From Candidatus Omnitrophota bacterium (GTDB lineage Bacteria > Omnitrophota > Gorgyraeia > Zapsychrales > Fredricksoniimonadaceae), in contig JADFXH010000007.1 in the NCBI GenBank assembly GCA_015233675.1, positions 1 through 44,161 of the forward strand: a stretch of DNA of 44,161 nt. Reading direction: 5' to 3'. Positions within the stretch are counted from its first letter, which is position 1. Each line of letters starts with the position of its first letter. The notes beneath the pieces are model-generated. The model was given only the letters and a program-made list of their open reading frames with translations. It did no database searches and was not told where the DNA came from. Positions 21,745-30,382 of the stretch are shown here, one piece after another. The position numbers and the translations under genes were made by a program.

Positions 21745-22835
21745 GGGGATTTATTTTTTAAAATAAATTTCTTCTGAACACAGTAATCAAAAAGCCTGTT
21801 AACAAATTTCTGATTTATAATCGGATACTCAACACCAATTGATTTTAACCTATGGGAAGTCATTATAGCGCTGAAGGTTGTCCTGAAATAAAAGAACGGA
21901 CTGTATATTTGAAAAAGTTTCTTCTCAAAATTGCCTAAACTGTCCATATCAAAATCTTTTATATCTATATATTCAGGTTCCGCACATCCAAAATATTTAC
22001 TTGCAAATTTTAATGATCTCAAAAAAGACCTGTTTTCAGGCACTATGATATGATATGTAGCATTACTATCAAATTCTTGGCTTAAATTATATATTGACTT
22101 AGCCGCAAAATCACAAGGCACCAGATTTAATTTAGCGGCTGAATTAAAGGGAAGTTTTTTAATCAAATTTAATGAAAATGAACGTAACGCTTGATAAAAC
22201 ATCATTTGAAAATTAATGACTTTGCCGCTCGCATATTCCCCAACAATAATGCCCGGCCTGTAAATAGCTATGGAATATCTTTTATTAAAATATTTTCTGA
22301 TTAAAACTTCTGCTTCAAATTTACTTTTTTCATACGGACTATTAAAATCCTGTCCTAAATCTAAATCTTTCTCTCTAAACAGGCCTTGATGGGTTCCGGC
22401 AATAAAAAGCGTGCTTATATAATTAAACTTTTTTAAATTCAGGCAATGCTGAGCGAATGTTAAAACATTTTTAGTCCCTGCAACATTGATTTTTCTTAAT
22501 CTGTTTAACGGTTGATAAAATTTAGTAAGAGCAGCGCAGTGATAAATTTCAGAAACAGACAAACATAATTGTTTATAAACTTTATTTTCTATACCTAAAT
22601 TTTTCTTTGTAATATCTCCACAAATTATTTTAATTTCGGCTTTTATTTTTTCACCTTTGAGCATCTCATCCAACAATTTTCTATAGCGAAGTCGGCAATC
22701 ATGAACACTCTTCCCACGAATCAAAAGCATTAACTGCACGTCCTCACTCGATATAAATAATTTAAAAATCTGACTGCCAAGCACTCCCGTCACACCTGTG
22801 ATAAAAACGCTTCTTTTATTATGAATTTTTATCAT
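21738..22835 (-). CDS. Thioester-reductase-like NAD(P)-dependent SDR
   Basis: The 365 residues are an extended short-chain dehydrogenase of the NAD_binding_4 (male sterility / carboxylic-reductase terminal domain) type. The cofactor motif is VFITGVTGVLGSQIF. MLLIRGKS and IICGDITKKNLGI follow, then EIYHCAALTKFYQPLNRLRK, NVAGTKNVLTFA, and the catalytic Ser (NYISTLFIAG) and Tyr-x3-Lys (SPYEKSKFEAE). Such domains reduce an ACP- or CoA-bound acyl thioester to an aldehyde or alcohol and release the chain. It follows the CrtI-type gene by 14 nt. In this cluster it is the likely chain-releasing step. Confidence 0.82.
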   Translation of the reverse strand: MIKIHNKRSVFITGVTGVLGSQIFKLFISSEDVQLMLLIRGKSVHDCRLRYRKLLDEMLKGEKIKAEIKIICGDITKKNLGIENKVYKQLCLSVSEIYHCAALTKFYQPLNRLRKINVAGTKNVLTFAQHCLNLKKFNYISTLFIAGTHQGLFREKDLDLGQDFNSPYEKSKFEAEVLIRKYFNKRYSIAIYRPGIIVGEYASGKVINFQMMFYQALRSFSLNLIKKLPFNSAAKLNLVPCDFAAKSIYNLSQEFDSNATYHIIVPENRSFLRSLKFASKYFGCAEPEYIDIKDFDMDSLGNFEKKLFQIYSPFFYFRTTFSAIMTSHRLKSIGVEYPIINQKFVNRLFDYCVQKKFILKNKSPC

Positions 22836-22849
22836 AACTCACCCATAGG

Positions 22850-24289
22850 TCAAGCCAATGACATTCTTCGTTTAGAAAAACCCGCCCTTTTAATTATAAT
22901 ATTGGCAGTGCTTCTGCCTAAATATGAAACACCCGGGACTCCCTGCGCTAAAGTAGACCAATGACCGGTCAAATAAAGATTTTTTATACAAGTTGTCTGC
23001 GAAAACCCTTTTTTGGCAATTTGGGAGGTGTTGGGCTCCCAACCATATGCAGATCCCTGATGGTTCATAGTCCAATTTGATAAAGTGATAGGGGTTGCCG
23101 CAGATTTATAAACAATATTCTCAGCTAAATCAGGGATTGCTTTTTCCAAACCATTTATAAAAAACTTCATAAATTTTTGTTTATTGTCCTGCCAAAATCT
23201 TTTGTTCACATAAGGAGCATTAACCAGCGCAAATATACTTTTCCTGTCCGTCCCTACTCGAAATAAAAACCATTCCAGCTTATTAAGTTTCTTTTTTATA
23301 GCCATTGAGTATAATTCTTCTAAACCATAATTTGGCAAATACCAAATATTATGACCTGACGCAGGAAGTCCTTTAAAATCCTTATTAACCCCTAAATAAA
23401 GTATAAACGCTGACAAAGAAGGCGTCATATTCTTTAAATCTGCAATAAGATCTTTGTCCAATTGATCTTTTTCTTTAATTAAATCAATGAAAGTTTGCCT
23501 AGCATCAATATCAGAAATAACATACTGACTGAAATAACAATCATCATTTTGTAAAGATACACCCTTGGCCTGCCGGTTCTCAATTAATATTCTTTTAACC
23601 TTCTGTGAAAAAATGATCTCCCCACCCATTTCTTTGAAACGTCCAGATAAGGCCTCAGCAATATCCCCCATTCCCCCTTTAGGATAATATCCACCGTCGA
23701 TCATAAATTCTTTATATAAAGTAACAGCGGTAAATGATGAAATGCGGGATGCAGGCAACCCTACATTCCCCAGCAACGGAAGGGAAATTACGGCTTTTAG
23801 TTTTTTGTTTTTGAAATACCTGTCCAACAAAACGTCAAAAGGTATTTTAATCAAACAAAACAGTGAAAGCCCGCTGCATTTCTCAAGAAACTTAAAAAAT
23901 TTTTTTATTTGATCACGTTCTTCAGGAAAGTTCTTTTGGAACTCATCTATTGTTTTATTTAAAGAATTCCAGATTTTAATATTATAATGCGGGGTAATAA
24001 TAATATTTGAAGGATCGTGTCTCTCAACAATTATTTTGTCTTTTAATTCCAGCTCATCTAATATCCTCCCTATATTTCCATTGTGCCGCAGGCTTCCTAA
24101 CGAATGCGCACACTTGTCAAAATGAAAACCGTTGAATGAAAAAGACATGCAGTACCCGCCGGGTTGAATATTCTTTTCAATAATTAATACTTTCTTCCGT
24201 GCCTGGGCAAGGTAACAGCCACAAACTAACCCCCCAATCCCAGCGCCGATTATCAAAGCATCATATTTCTTGACGTCAATCCCTGTCAA
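22850..24289 (-). CDS. CrtI/CrtISO-type FAD-dependent oxidoreductase
   Basis: The 479-residue protein has the N-terminal FAD motif YDALIIGAGIGGLVCGCYLA, then EKNIQPGGYCMSFSFNGF, and the C-terminal family signature YLTGHWSTLAQGVPGVSYLG. It belongs to the phytoene desaturase / carotenoid isomerase / retinol saturase group, which desaturates or isomerises long polyene or acyl chains. No phytoene synthase is in the window, and its place between an ACP and a thioester-reductase gene suggests an acyl substrate, as CrtI-like enzymes in ladderane-type clusters. The start is a TTG preceded by GAGGG. It lies 10 nt behind the ACP gene. Confidence 0.85.
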   Translation of the reverse strand: MTGIDVKKYDALIIGAGIGGLVCGCYLAQARKKVLIIEKNIQPGGYCMSFSFNGFHFDKCAHSLGSLRHNGNIGRILDELELKDKIIVERHDPSNIIITPHYNIKIWNSLNKTIDEFQKNFPEERDQIKKFFKFLEKCSGLSLFCLIKIPFDVLLDRYFKNKKLKAVISLPLLGNVGLPASRISSFTAVTLYKEFMIDGGYYPKGGMGDIAEALSGRFKEMGGEIIFSQKVKRILIENRQAKGVSLQNDDCYFSQYVISDIDARQTFIDLIKEKDQLDKDLIADLKNMTPSLSAFILYLGVNKDFKGLPASGHNIWYLPNYGLEELYSMAIKKKLNKLEWFLFRVGTDRKSIFALVNAPYVNKRFWQDNKQKFMKFFINGLEKAIPDLAENIVYKSAATPITLSNWTMNHQGSAYGWEPNTSQIAKKGFSQTTCIKNLYLTGHWSTLAQGVPGVSYLGRSTANIIIKRAGFSKRRMSLA

Positions 24290-24299
24290 AATAAACCCT

Positions 24300-24551
24300 C
24301 TATGTTTTTTTCTTTTTTAACAATTTTTCAACCAATTTTATGGCTTGTCCAACTGTTTGAATTTTAGCCATCTCATTTTCTTTAACTACGACCTTATATT
24401 TTTGCTCAATAGCAGTGGCAATCTCAATGACTTTTAATGAATCAACCCCCAGATCCTTGACAATGTTCATTTCCGGCTTGATCTCATCAGGCTCAAACCC
24501 TGTCATTGTTGATAACATGATGATAAGTTCCTTATCAATTTCACGGCCCAT
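24300..24551 (-). CDS. Acyl carrier protein
   Basis: The 83-residue protein is an ACP with the phosphopantetheine site in KDLGVDSLKVIEIA (Ser near residue 37) and the usual acidic four-helix pattern, ending in a basic KKKK tail that is not typical of housekeeping AcpP. AAGGGGGGG precedes the ATG. It is placed between the ketosynthase and the CrtI-type gene, so it is a dedicated carrier for this pathway. Confidence 0.95.
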   Translation of the reverse strand: MGREIDKELIIMLSTMTGFEPDEIKPEMNIVKDLGVDSLKVIEIATAIEQKYKVVVKENEMAKIQTVGQAIKLVEKLLKKKKT

Positions 24552-24568
24552 AAAATACCCCCCCTTTA

Positions 24569-25783
24569 TTAATTTACGTCATATTTTTTCAACACTAAAC
24601 ATGCGTGATTCCCCCCAAAAGCAAAGCCATTATTAAGAGCTGTATTGACTTTTTGCTCCCTGGCTTTATTAGGCACACAATCAATATCACATTCCGGGTC
24701 CGGCGTTTCAAAATTGATTGTGGGGGGAATTATATCGTCTTCAACAGCCATACAACACGCAATCGCTTCAATGGCTGAGGCGGCGCCCATTGTATGCCCC
24801 AGCATAGATTTGCAAGAATTGACAGGGATCTTATGCTGCCCAAAAACTTTATTAATGGCGCCACATTCAGCTTTGTCGTTATGGACTGTCCCTGTCCCAT
24901 GCGCGCAAATATAATCCACATCTTTTCTCTTGATGCCTGAAACTAACAGCGCATTACCCATACACTCGGCGATCCCATCCACCAAAGGCTGTGTCATATG
25001 AAATGCATCGCAGCTTAATCCACAACCTAGTACTTCCGCATAAATATGGGCATTGCGCTTCTTGGCGCCTTCTAAAGTTTCTAAGATCAACGTCCCTGCT
25101 CCCTCTCCCGGTATCATTCCTTTTCTGTTTTTATCAAATGGCTGGCATTTTTCAGGGGCAATAGCATTGACTTTGTCAAAACCTGTAAAAGCTATCCGTG
25201 AAAATGAATCTGATCCTCCGGCAACCACATAATCCGCTTCTCCCATCCTTAACAAATCGGCTCCGTAACTAATGGCATAATTCCCGGCCGCGCAGGCCGT
25301 GGTAAAGATCCTATTCCTCCCCATAAATTTAAATTCCATGGCTACATCAACGGGTATATTATTGACCGATGATTGAAACACGAGTGACTGATCTAATCTC
25401 CCGTCAAATTCTTCCCTGACAAAACTATTATTTAAACTTTCTATGGATTGGATTTCTCCCATTGTTGTTCCCATGCAAACGGAGACTTTGGATTTGGATA
25501 ATTGCCTGTACTCCAACCCTGAATCTTCAATAGCTAATTTCGTTGCCGCAACAGCCAATTGTGAGGCCCTGCCAAAAAATTTTAAAGTCCTTGAACTTAT
25601 AAATTTTCTTCCATCAAAATTCTTAATTTCACCGCCGTTATGGCTTTGATATTTAGAGGTATCAAAAAGCTCTACCTTGGAAATCCCTGATTTACCCTTC
25701 AATAAATTATCCCAGAACCTTTCTTTCCCAATACCAATTGAGGAAATAACCCCAAGCCCTGTTATAACAATTCTCTTTTTCAT
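24569..25783 (-). CDS. Beta-ketoacyl-ACP synthase (FabF-like, active)
   Basis: The 404 residues are a KAS-II-type condensing enzyme with the full triad: Cys in TTACAAGNYAI, His in CAHGTGTVHND, His in SMLGHTMGAASAIEA, with the Lys before the second His. It extends acyl-ACP with malonyl-ACP. The ATG at 25783 is preferred, since GAAGGAAA lies upstream; the stop of fabZ is only 1 nt before it. Together with the triad-less homologue at 26207-27457 it should form a KS/CLF heterodimer as in type II polyketide and aryl-polyene systems. Confidence 0.93.
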   Translation of the reverse strand: MKKRIVITGLGVISSIGIGKERFWDNLLKGKSGISKVELFDTSKYQSHNGGEIKNFDGRKFISSRTLKFFGRASQLAVAATKLAIEDSGLEYRQLSKSKVSVCMGTTMGEIQSIESLNNSFVREEFDGRLDQSLVFQSSVNNIPVDVAMEFKFMGRNRIFTTACAAGNYAISYGADLLRMGEADYVVAGGSDSFSRIAFTGFDKVNAIAPEKCQPFDKNRKGMIPGEGAGTLILETLEGAKKRNAHIYAEVLGCGLSCDAFHMTQPLVDGIAECMGNALLVSGIKRKDVDYICAHGTGTVHNDKAECGAINKVFGQHKIPVNSCKSMLGHTMGAASAIEAIACCMAVEDDIIPPTINFETPDPECDIDCVPNKAREQKVNTALNNGFAFGGNHACLVLKKYDVN

Positions 25784-25784
25784 G

Positions 25785-26210
25785 TCATTTCCTTCTAACA
25801 AAAATCATGTCGCTTTGTGCAACTATGCTTTCTTCTACTTTTGCAGTAGCCTTGACATAGGCATTATCTTTAGTAGTTCGAAGGGCTAATACAGTGACCC
25901 TTAACTGGTCTCCAGGCAGAACGGGTTTTAAAAACCTGGCCTCCTTGACAACACCTAGAAAAGGGTTCATCTTCTGTCTTTTGCTCTTTGAATAAAACAA
26001 AAATGTTGCCGTTTGCGCCATCACCTCAAGGATCATAGTACCGGGGAAGATGGATGTATCAGGGAAATGCCCCAAGAAATGAATTTCATTTCCGGTAATA
26101 TTCTTAATACCGACAACTTTTTCTCTTTCTTTTAATTCAATAATTCGATCAACCATATAATAAGGAAACTTCTGAGGTAAAAAATTCTTGATCTCTTCAA
26201 AATTAATCAT
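25785..26210 (-). CDS. FabZ-like 3-hydroxyacyl-ACP dehydratase
   Basis: The 141 residues fit the hot-dog dehydratase FabZ: FLPQKFPYYMVDRIIEL, then HFLGHFPDTSIFPGTMILEV with the catalytic His and, in LEVMAQ, the Glu. It removes water from 3-hydroxyacyl-ACP. Its ATG overlaps the TGA of the preceding ketosynthase-like gene (ATGA), a coupling typical of a dedicated operon. A housekeeping fabZ would usually lie with lpx genes, so this is probably a pathway copy. Confidence 0.9.
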   Translation of the reverse strand: MINFEEIKNFLPQKFPYYMVDRIIELKEREKVVGIKNITGNEIHFLGHFPDTSIFPGTMILEVMAQTATFLFYSKSKRQKMNPFLGVVKEARFLKPVLPGDQLRVTVLALRTTKDNAYVKATAKVEESIVAQSDMIFVRRK

Positions 26211-27457
26211 TTTTTGCTCCCTTTAAATTTTTTTAATATTAAAACAGTATTGGCTCCGCTGGGATCGAAACAATTAACCATTATGTAATTCAAATTCTTC
26301 CCTTCTATGGACTTTAGAATATAGTTGAGATCACAATCCGCATCTTTTGTTTTGTAATTTATTATTTGAGGAATAAACTTCTTCTCCAGGCTCCCTAAGG
26401 CTGCGACCAGATTCATGCCGCCTGAAGCGCTAAACGTTTCACCGATCATAGATTTAATTGCCACTATAGGTATCTCTTTAGCATATTTCTTAAAAACCGC
26501 TTTAATGGCCTTTGTTTCAATAGCATCCCCGTCTTGAGTTGAATTGGCGTTGGCAAAAATACAATCTATTTCCTCTTTTTCTAAACCACTTTTGTCTAAA
26601 GCGCCTTGCATGGCATTGATGATCCCTGTAGCTTTCCTGTTATATTTATGAAATCCTCCGGGATCAAAATTCGATGCTACGGATACCACCTCTGCATAAA
26701 CCTTTACCCCTCTTTCTAATGCTGATGGCAATGTTTCCAAAAGAACAACTGTGGCCCCTTCACTAAAAACGATCCCATCTCTTTCCTGATCAAATGGCCT
26801 GGAAACAGGTGCTAAACCTTTTTTTAGCCCTGATAAATATTTTAGCTGATAAAATCCTAAAAATGTTTGAAGGCATATTTCTTCAACGGCACCCACTAAT
26901 ACCCTGTCTGCCCTATCAAATTCTAAAGCATGAACAGCATAATCTAACGCATCGAGGCCGGAACAGAACCCCGTAGAAATAGTGGTATTGAACCCTTTAA
27001 TACCAAAGCGAATAGCCGCCCTGCTGGCCGGAGAATTAATAACTGTATTTGGAAATCGGGAAGGATTAACGAATTTAGGTCCCTGCATCAGGCAGTCTTT
27101 ATCAAATTCCGACAGACTGTGCAGACTGCCGAAAGTAGTCCCAACAGAAATGCCAGTGCGATGGGTATTATTCTCATTTATTTTTAACCCGGCATCTTCG
27201 ATGGCAAATTTCATTGCGGATGACAGCAATGTCGTGGCTCTATCCAGATCAACCAAGCCTATCCTTCCTAAAACCTCCTTGGCATTGAATTCTGTTATCT
27301 CCCCACCACTTTTTATCTTAAATTTAGAAGTATCAAAAATAGTTATTGGTCTTATTCCTGATCGTCCCTCTGCCAAGGCTTTCCAATAATTATCATTCCC
27401 AATTCCAATCGGAGACAAGACCCCTACTCCTGTTATAACGAAGCGTTTATTATACAT
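26207..27457 (-). CDS. Ketosynthase-like chain-length factor (catalytic triad lost)
   Basis: The 416 residues align with FabF over their length but lack the catalytic residues. The active-site Cys position reads Phe in ISTGFCSGLDAL (a Cys is one residue later), the first His is Asn in FANANSTQDGDAIE, and the second His is Glu in IKSMIGETFSASGG. The structural Lys and the fold motifs (FSEGATVVLLE) remain. This is the pattern of KS-beta/chain-length factors, which dimerise with an active ketosynthase and set the chain cavity. fabG is 4 nt upstream and fabZ overlaps by 4 nt. A degenerate enzyme is the less likely alternative, since the frame is intact. Confidence 0.85.
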   Translation of the reverse strand: MYNKRFVITGVGVLSPIGIGNDNYWKALAEGRSGIRPITIFDTSKFKIKSGGEITEFNAKEVLGRIGLVDLDRATTLLSSAMKFAIEDAGLKINENNTHRTGISVGTTFGSLHSLSEFDKDCLMQGPKFVNPSRFPNTVINSPASRAAIRFGIKGFNTTISTGFCSGLDALDYAVHALEFDRADRVLVGAVEEICLQTFLGFYQLKYLSGLKKGLAPVSRPFDQERDGIVFSEGATVVLLETLPSALERGVKVYAEVVSVASNFDPGGFHKYNRKATGIINAMQGALDKSGLEKEEIDCIFANANSTQDGDAIETKAIKAVFKKYAKEIPIVAIKSMIGETFSASGGMNLVAALGSLEKKFIPQIINYKTKDADCDLNYILKSIEGKNLNYIMVNCFDPSGANTVLILKKFKGSKK

Positions 27458-27461
27458 AAGC

Positions 27462-28208
27462 TTACATGCCCAACCCTCCGTCTATGCGGATTACCTGTCC
27501 TGTTATATAGGCGGAGTCTTTTTTAAGTAAAAAATTAACAACCTCAGCTACTTCTTCCGGTTTTCCCAATCTATTCAAAGGTATTAAATCTAATATTTTT
27601 TTTTGGTCCAAATTGGACACCATATCCGTTTCAATAAATCCAGGAGCTATGGCATTAACACGAATATTATAAGAGGCAACTTCTTTGGCCAACGATTTTG
27701 TAAACGAGATAATCCCTCCTTTGGAAGCTGAATAGTTTGCCTGTCCAGCTATACCCATAATGCCGCTCAAAGAAGAAATGTTGATGATATTTCCAAATTT
27801 TTGTTTTATAAAAGTAAAAATAAACGATCTTGTAACATTAAAAGTTCCTTTAAGATTAGAATCTATAACGCTATCCCAATTATCTGGGGACATCATGGCC
27901 AGTGGAACATCCTTTGTGATCCCCGCATTGTTAATAAGAATATCCAATGCGCCCAATTTATCTAAGATCTTATCTTTCATTTTCTGGACTTTATCAAAAT
28001 CCCGCACATCCACTTTAAAGGCCAATACTTTTACTCCATAATTTTTGATTTCATCAACTAAAGAATCTGCTAGTTTTTTATTGCTTAAATAATTAAATGC
28101 AATATTAGATCCCTCTTGAGCAAGTTTTAAGGCGATGGCCCTGCCTATACCGCGGGTGGCTCCGGTTACAATAGCCGTACGGCCTGTCAGATGTTTAGAA
28201 TTAACCAT
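27462..28208 (-). CDS. FabG-like 3-oxoacyl-ACP reductase
   Basis: The 248-residue classical SDR has the NADP motif TAIVTGATRGIGRAIALKL, LINNAG, and the Ser-Tyr-Lys triad in NISSLSGIMGIAGQANYSAS followed by KGG. The C-terminus has TGQVIRIDGG, as in FabG. It reduces 3-oxoacyl-ACP with NADPH. It is the first biosynthetic gene of the operon, 18 nt behind the FadL-type gene. No clear ribosome binding site is visible before ATG 28208. Confidence 0.93.
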   Translation of the reverse strand: MVNSKHLTGRTAIVTGATRGIGRAIALKLAQEGSNIAFNYLSNKKLADSLVDEIKNYGVKVLAFKVDVRDFDKVQKMKDKILDKLGALDILINNAGITKDVPLAMMSPDNWDSVIDSNLKGTFNVTRSFIFTFIKQKFGNIINISSLSGIMGIAGQANYSASKGGIISFTKSLAKEVASYNIRVNAIAPGFIETDMVSNLDQKKILDLIPLNRLGKPEEVAEVVNFLLKKDSAYITGQVIRIDGGLGM

Positions 28209-28226
28209 AAAATTTAACCGCTTGAT

Positions 28227-29552
28227 TTAAAATTTATAAGTCAGCGTTGCTGTTCCAATATTGACAAATTCTTTATATTTCCCACTAAGGTTTGCCCCAA
28301 ACGCTTGGTCCACAGTGTTGACAACATTTCGGGACTCATAAAAAACAGCTGAGTATGTTACATCAATAGTCAGGTTCTTCGTCAAATCGAATCCGAACCC
28401 TGTTGAATAAGCATTATAATTACTATCCGGGAAAGATGTATCAAAAGTCCCCTCTGGCACAGGGGTCTGATGATGGGCATATCCGCCGCGTATCCTAAAT
28501 TTATCCGTTAGCGCATATTCTGCACCGAGAGACTCTGACCAGACAGATGTCCAGTCCCTTGATTGAGGGTTATTGGTACTTAAAATATTTGACTGTAACC
28601 CTGCCAATGGACCGCTCAAATCAGGAAAAGAGGTAGTTTCTCGTTTAGTGTTTGACCAATCTGTCCACTCAAGATCAAAATTTATCTTCCATTTGCTGGT
28701 TGGTTTAAAGCTATAGCCTAAAGTTACACTCTGAGGCAATGTAAATTTCTGGATAGCTTTTGTTGAGAAAGATGTGCCTCCAAAAGCATACTGATACCCA
28801 CCGGCCCCAAAGATAGGGACATTGTTATCAAGATTGCTTAAATACAAATTGCCTTCATACGTATGATGAATTGGACTTTTATAGGTTAAACCAAATTGAT
28901 TCTGGGAATTTAATTTAAACAATGTCGCCAGATTAAAACCCCAGGCATCGTCTGTGGCCTTAAACAAAGCGTCACCATCATTACCATCATACTGGTTTAA
29001 TGCCTTATCTTTTTCTATTTTTGAATCATCATTGACAACCCCAACTCCAAATGACCATTGCTCGTTCAACTTATAAGCACCTTCCAGCATATAATCCTTA
29101 TTTACGAAACTGTCTTTGACCGTGGAATACCGAGTAAAAGTGGAAAGACTGTTAGCTGCCCAATCATTACCTGACCCAAAGCTGGAATTCTCCCCTAAAC
29201 CAACGTAAAATTTTTCCTTGATCACAGGCGTTGTAACATAAACATGAGGAAAAATATAATAGTCCCTGTTCATCTCTACTGTATTGCCGGTTGGTGATTT
29301 ATATTCCATCTGAGGCTGCAATACCGTTAGTCCGGCTGACATTTCGGTCCCTATCTGGGTAATACCTGCCGGGTTATAATAAACCGCAGAAGGTCTGTCC
29401 GCTTCACCTGTAAAAGCAGTCCCCATACCGACAGCCGCGGCATCCGGAAGCTCTAATTTAATAACTCCACTGTCACCTGCAAAAACATTTTGATGGGATA
29501 AAATAAATAAAAAAGCACAAAAAGCGATGACAAATAAACGAAATGATAACAT
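28227..29552 (-). CDS. OmpP1/FadL-type outer-membrane transport protein
   Basis: The 441 residues begin with a signal peptide (FRLFVIAFCAFLFILSHQ, cleaved after VFAG). Then comes the FadL-type hatch region with AAVGMGTAFTGEADRPSAVY and YNPAGI. The rest is alternating beta strands and ends in a Phe (YKF), as outer-membrane barrels do. FadL proteins let long-chain fatty acids or hydrophobic compounds cross the outer membrane. An AGGAGG ribosome binding site lies 7 nt before the ATG. As first gene of the lipid operon it may move the product or a precursor, which is inference. Confidence 0.88.
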   Translation of the reverse strand: MLSFRLFVIAFCAFLFILSHQNVFAGDSGVIKLELPDAAAVGMGTAFTGEADRPSAVYYNPAGITQIGTEMSAGLTVLQPQMEYKSPTGNTVEMNRDYYIFPHVYVTTPVIKEKFYVGLGENSSFGSGNDWAANSLSTFTRYSTVKDSFVNKDYMLEGAYKLNEQWSFGVGVVNDDSKIEKDKALNQYDGNDGDALFKATDDAWGFNLATLFKLNSQNQFGLTYKSPIHHTYEGNLYLSNLDNNVPIFGAGGYQYAFGGTSFSTKAIQKFTLPQSVTLGYSFKPTSKWKINFDLEWTDWSNTKRETTSFPDLSGPLAGLQSNILSTNNPQSRDWTSVWSESLGAEYALTDKFRIRGGYAHHQTPVPEGTFDTSFPDSNYNAYSTGFGFDLTKNLTIDVTYSAVFYESRNVVNTVDQAFGANLSGKYKEFVNIGTATLTYKF

Positions 29553-29562
29553 TTTCTTCCTC

Positions 29563-29613
29563 CTAATATTTAAAAAATAAATATTCTAAATTAAGTTTAT
29601 TAAACAAATTATA
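29563..29613 (-). promoter_or_regulatory. Probable start region of the lipid operon
   Basis: On the minus strand TATAAT lies at 29613-29608 in AT-rich DNA, but no convincing -35 box is 16-18 nt before it. The transcript would have a leader of about 50 nt. It is the only substantial gap upstream of the 11-gene operon, so its promoter should be here. Confidence 0.35.
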
Positions 29614-29653
29614 CTTCTATGAAGGTCCGACGGGAAGAAAAATGAGAATTATT

Positions 29654-30022
29654 TTAAAACGCTGAATCAAAAGCGTTTTTGATGTGTTTAATGTCAGGCT
29701 CGCCCTCATTGAGCTGAAGGACCGAGATCACATCAAACCTCGAGGGGATTTCAAGGGAATGGAATTTGTATTTTAAATAAAATGCGGCCATTTGGGAAAG
29801 TTTCCGGATCTTCCAGGAATTCACGGCTTCATACGGCTGGCCCTGCTCCAAGGATTGGCGGGTTTTGACTTCAACAAAACAGATCGTTTTGCCATCCTGC
29901 GCGATCAAATCGATTTCGCCCATCTTATTGCGGAAATTCTCATCCAATATCTTATATCCTTGAGTCTTTAAATACTCCCGAGCCAAGTTCTCGCCATGTT
30001 TGCCCAGTGTTTTATTAGACAT
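29654..30022 (-). CDS. yraN: YraN/UPF0102 endonuclease-like protein
   Basis: The 122 residues show the UPF0102 pattern: GKHGENLAREYLKTQGYKIL, GEIDLIAQDGKTICFVEVKT with the PD-(D/E)xK-like residues, and the closing RFDVISV. The family is widespread and often lies near rnhB or DNA-processing genes; its exact role is not settled. ATG at 30022 is preferred over a TTG at 30031. It stands alone, upstream of the FadL-type gene by about 100 bp. Confidence 0.92.
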   Translation of the reverse strand: MSNKTLGKHGENLAREYLKTQGYKILDENFRNKMGEIDLIAQDGKTICFVEVKTRQSLEQGQPYEAVNSWKIRKLSQMAAFYLKYKFHSLEIPSRFDVISVLQLNEGEPDIKHIKNAFDSAF

Positions 30023-30037
30023 AGTTATCAAAAAAAT

Positions 30038-30323
30038 TTAAGGATTTACAATAAAGCCTATTTTAGTTTTCTTATATCCATCATCGGGGGCGCTTATTAA
30101 CCGCTTGATAGCTTCGAAAATAGCCAAAATCTTCTGATCATGCCTACCCATCTTTTGTTAACTCTAGCATAAAGTCACCAAAAAACCTCTTAACATTACG
30201 CCGAACTGCTTTATTTAAATTTTTTGTCATAACTCCATACAATCCCGCTAAATCTTTATCAAGCAAGACCTTTTGCCCTCTAATTAAATAAATTTTGCTC
30301 TGAATGATTTCTGTCGGGATCAT
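30038..30323 (-). pseudogene. Broken ORF6N-domain gene
   Basis: From ATG 30323 a 59-residue frame reads as the start of an ORF6N protein (EIIQSKIYLIRGQKVLLDKD, LAGLYGV, VRRNVKRFFGDFMLELTKDG) and stops at 30144. Another frame (30151-30038) reads GRHDQKILAIFEAIKRLI and ends KKTKIGFIVNP, the usual C-terminus of the same family. The central part is missing and the frame is shifted, so an internal deletion has joined the two ends. ORF6N proteins are phage-related DNA-binding proteins common in Omnitrophota and similar genomes. Confidence 0.75.
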
Positions 30324-30382
30324 GTGGAGAGCTTAACAAATAAATGATTATTAGTCAATATATAATTTGATTAATAATCAAA

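Noticed and set aside
22850-24289. Carotenoid pathway (crtI)
   Set aside because: There is no phytoene synthase, cyclase or other carotenoid gene nearby; the neighbours are ACP-dependent enzymes.
21738-29552. A canonical ladderane cluster
   Set aside because: No radical SAM or methyltransferase gene is in the window and only one CrtI-like gene is present, so only resemblance can be stated.
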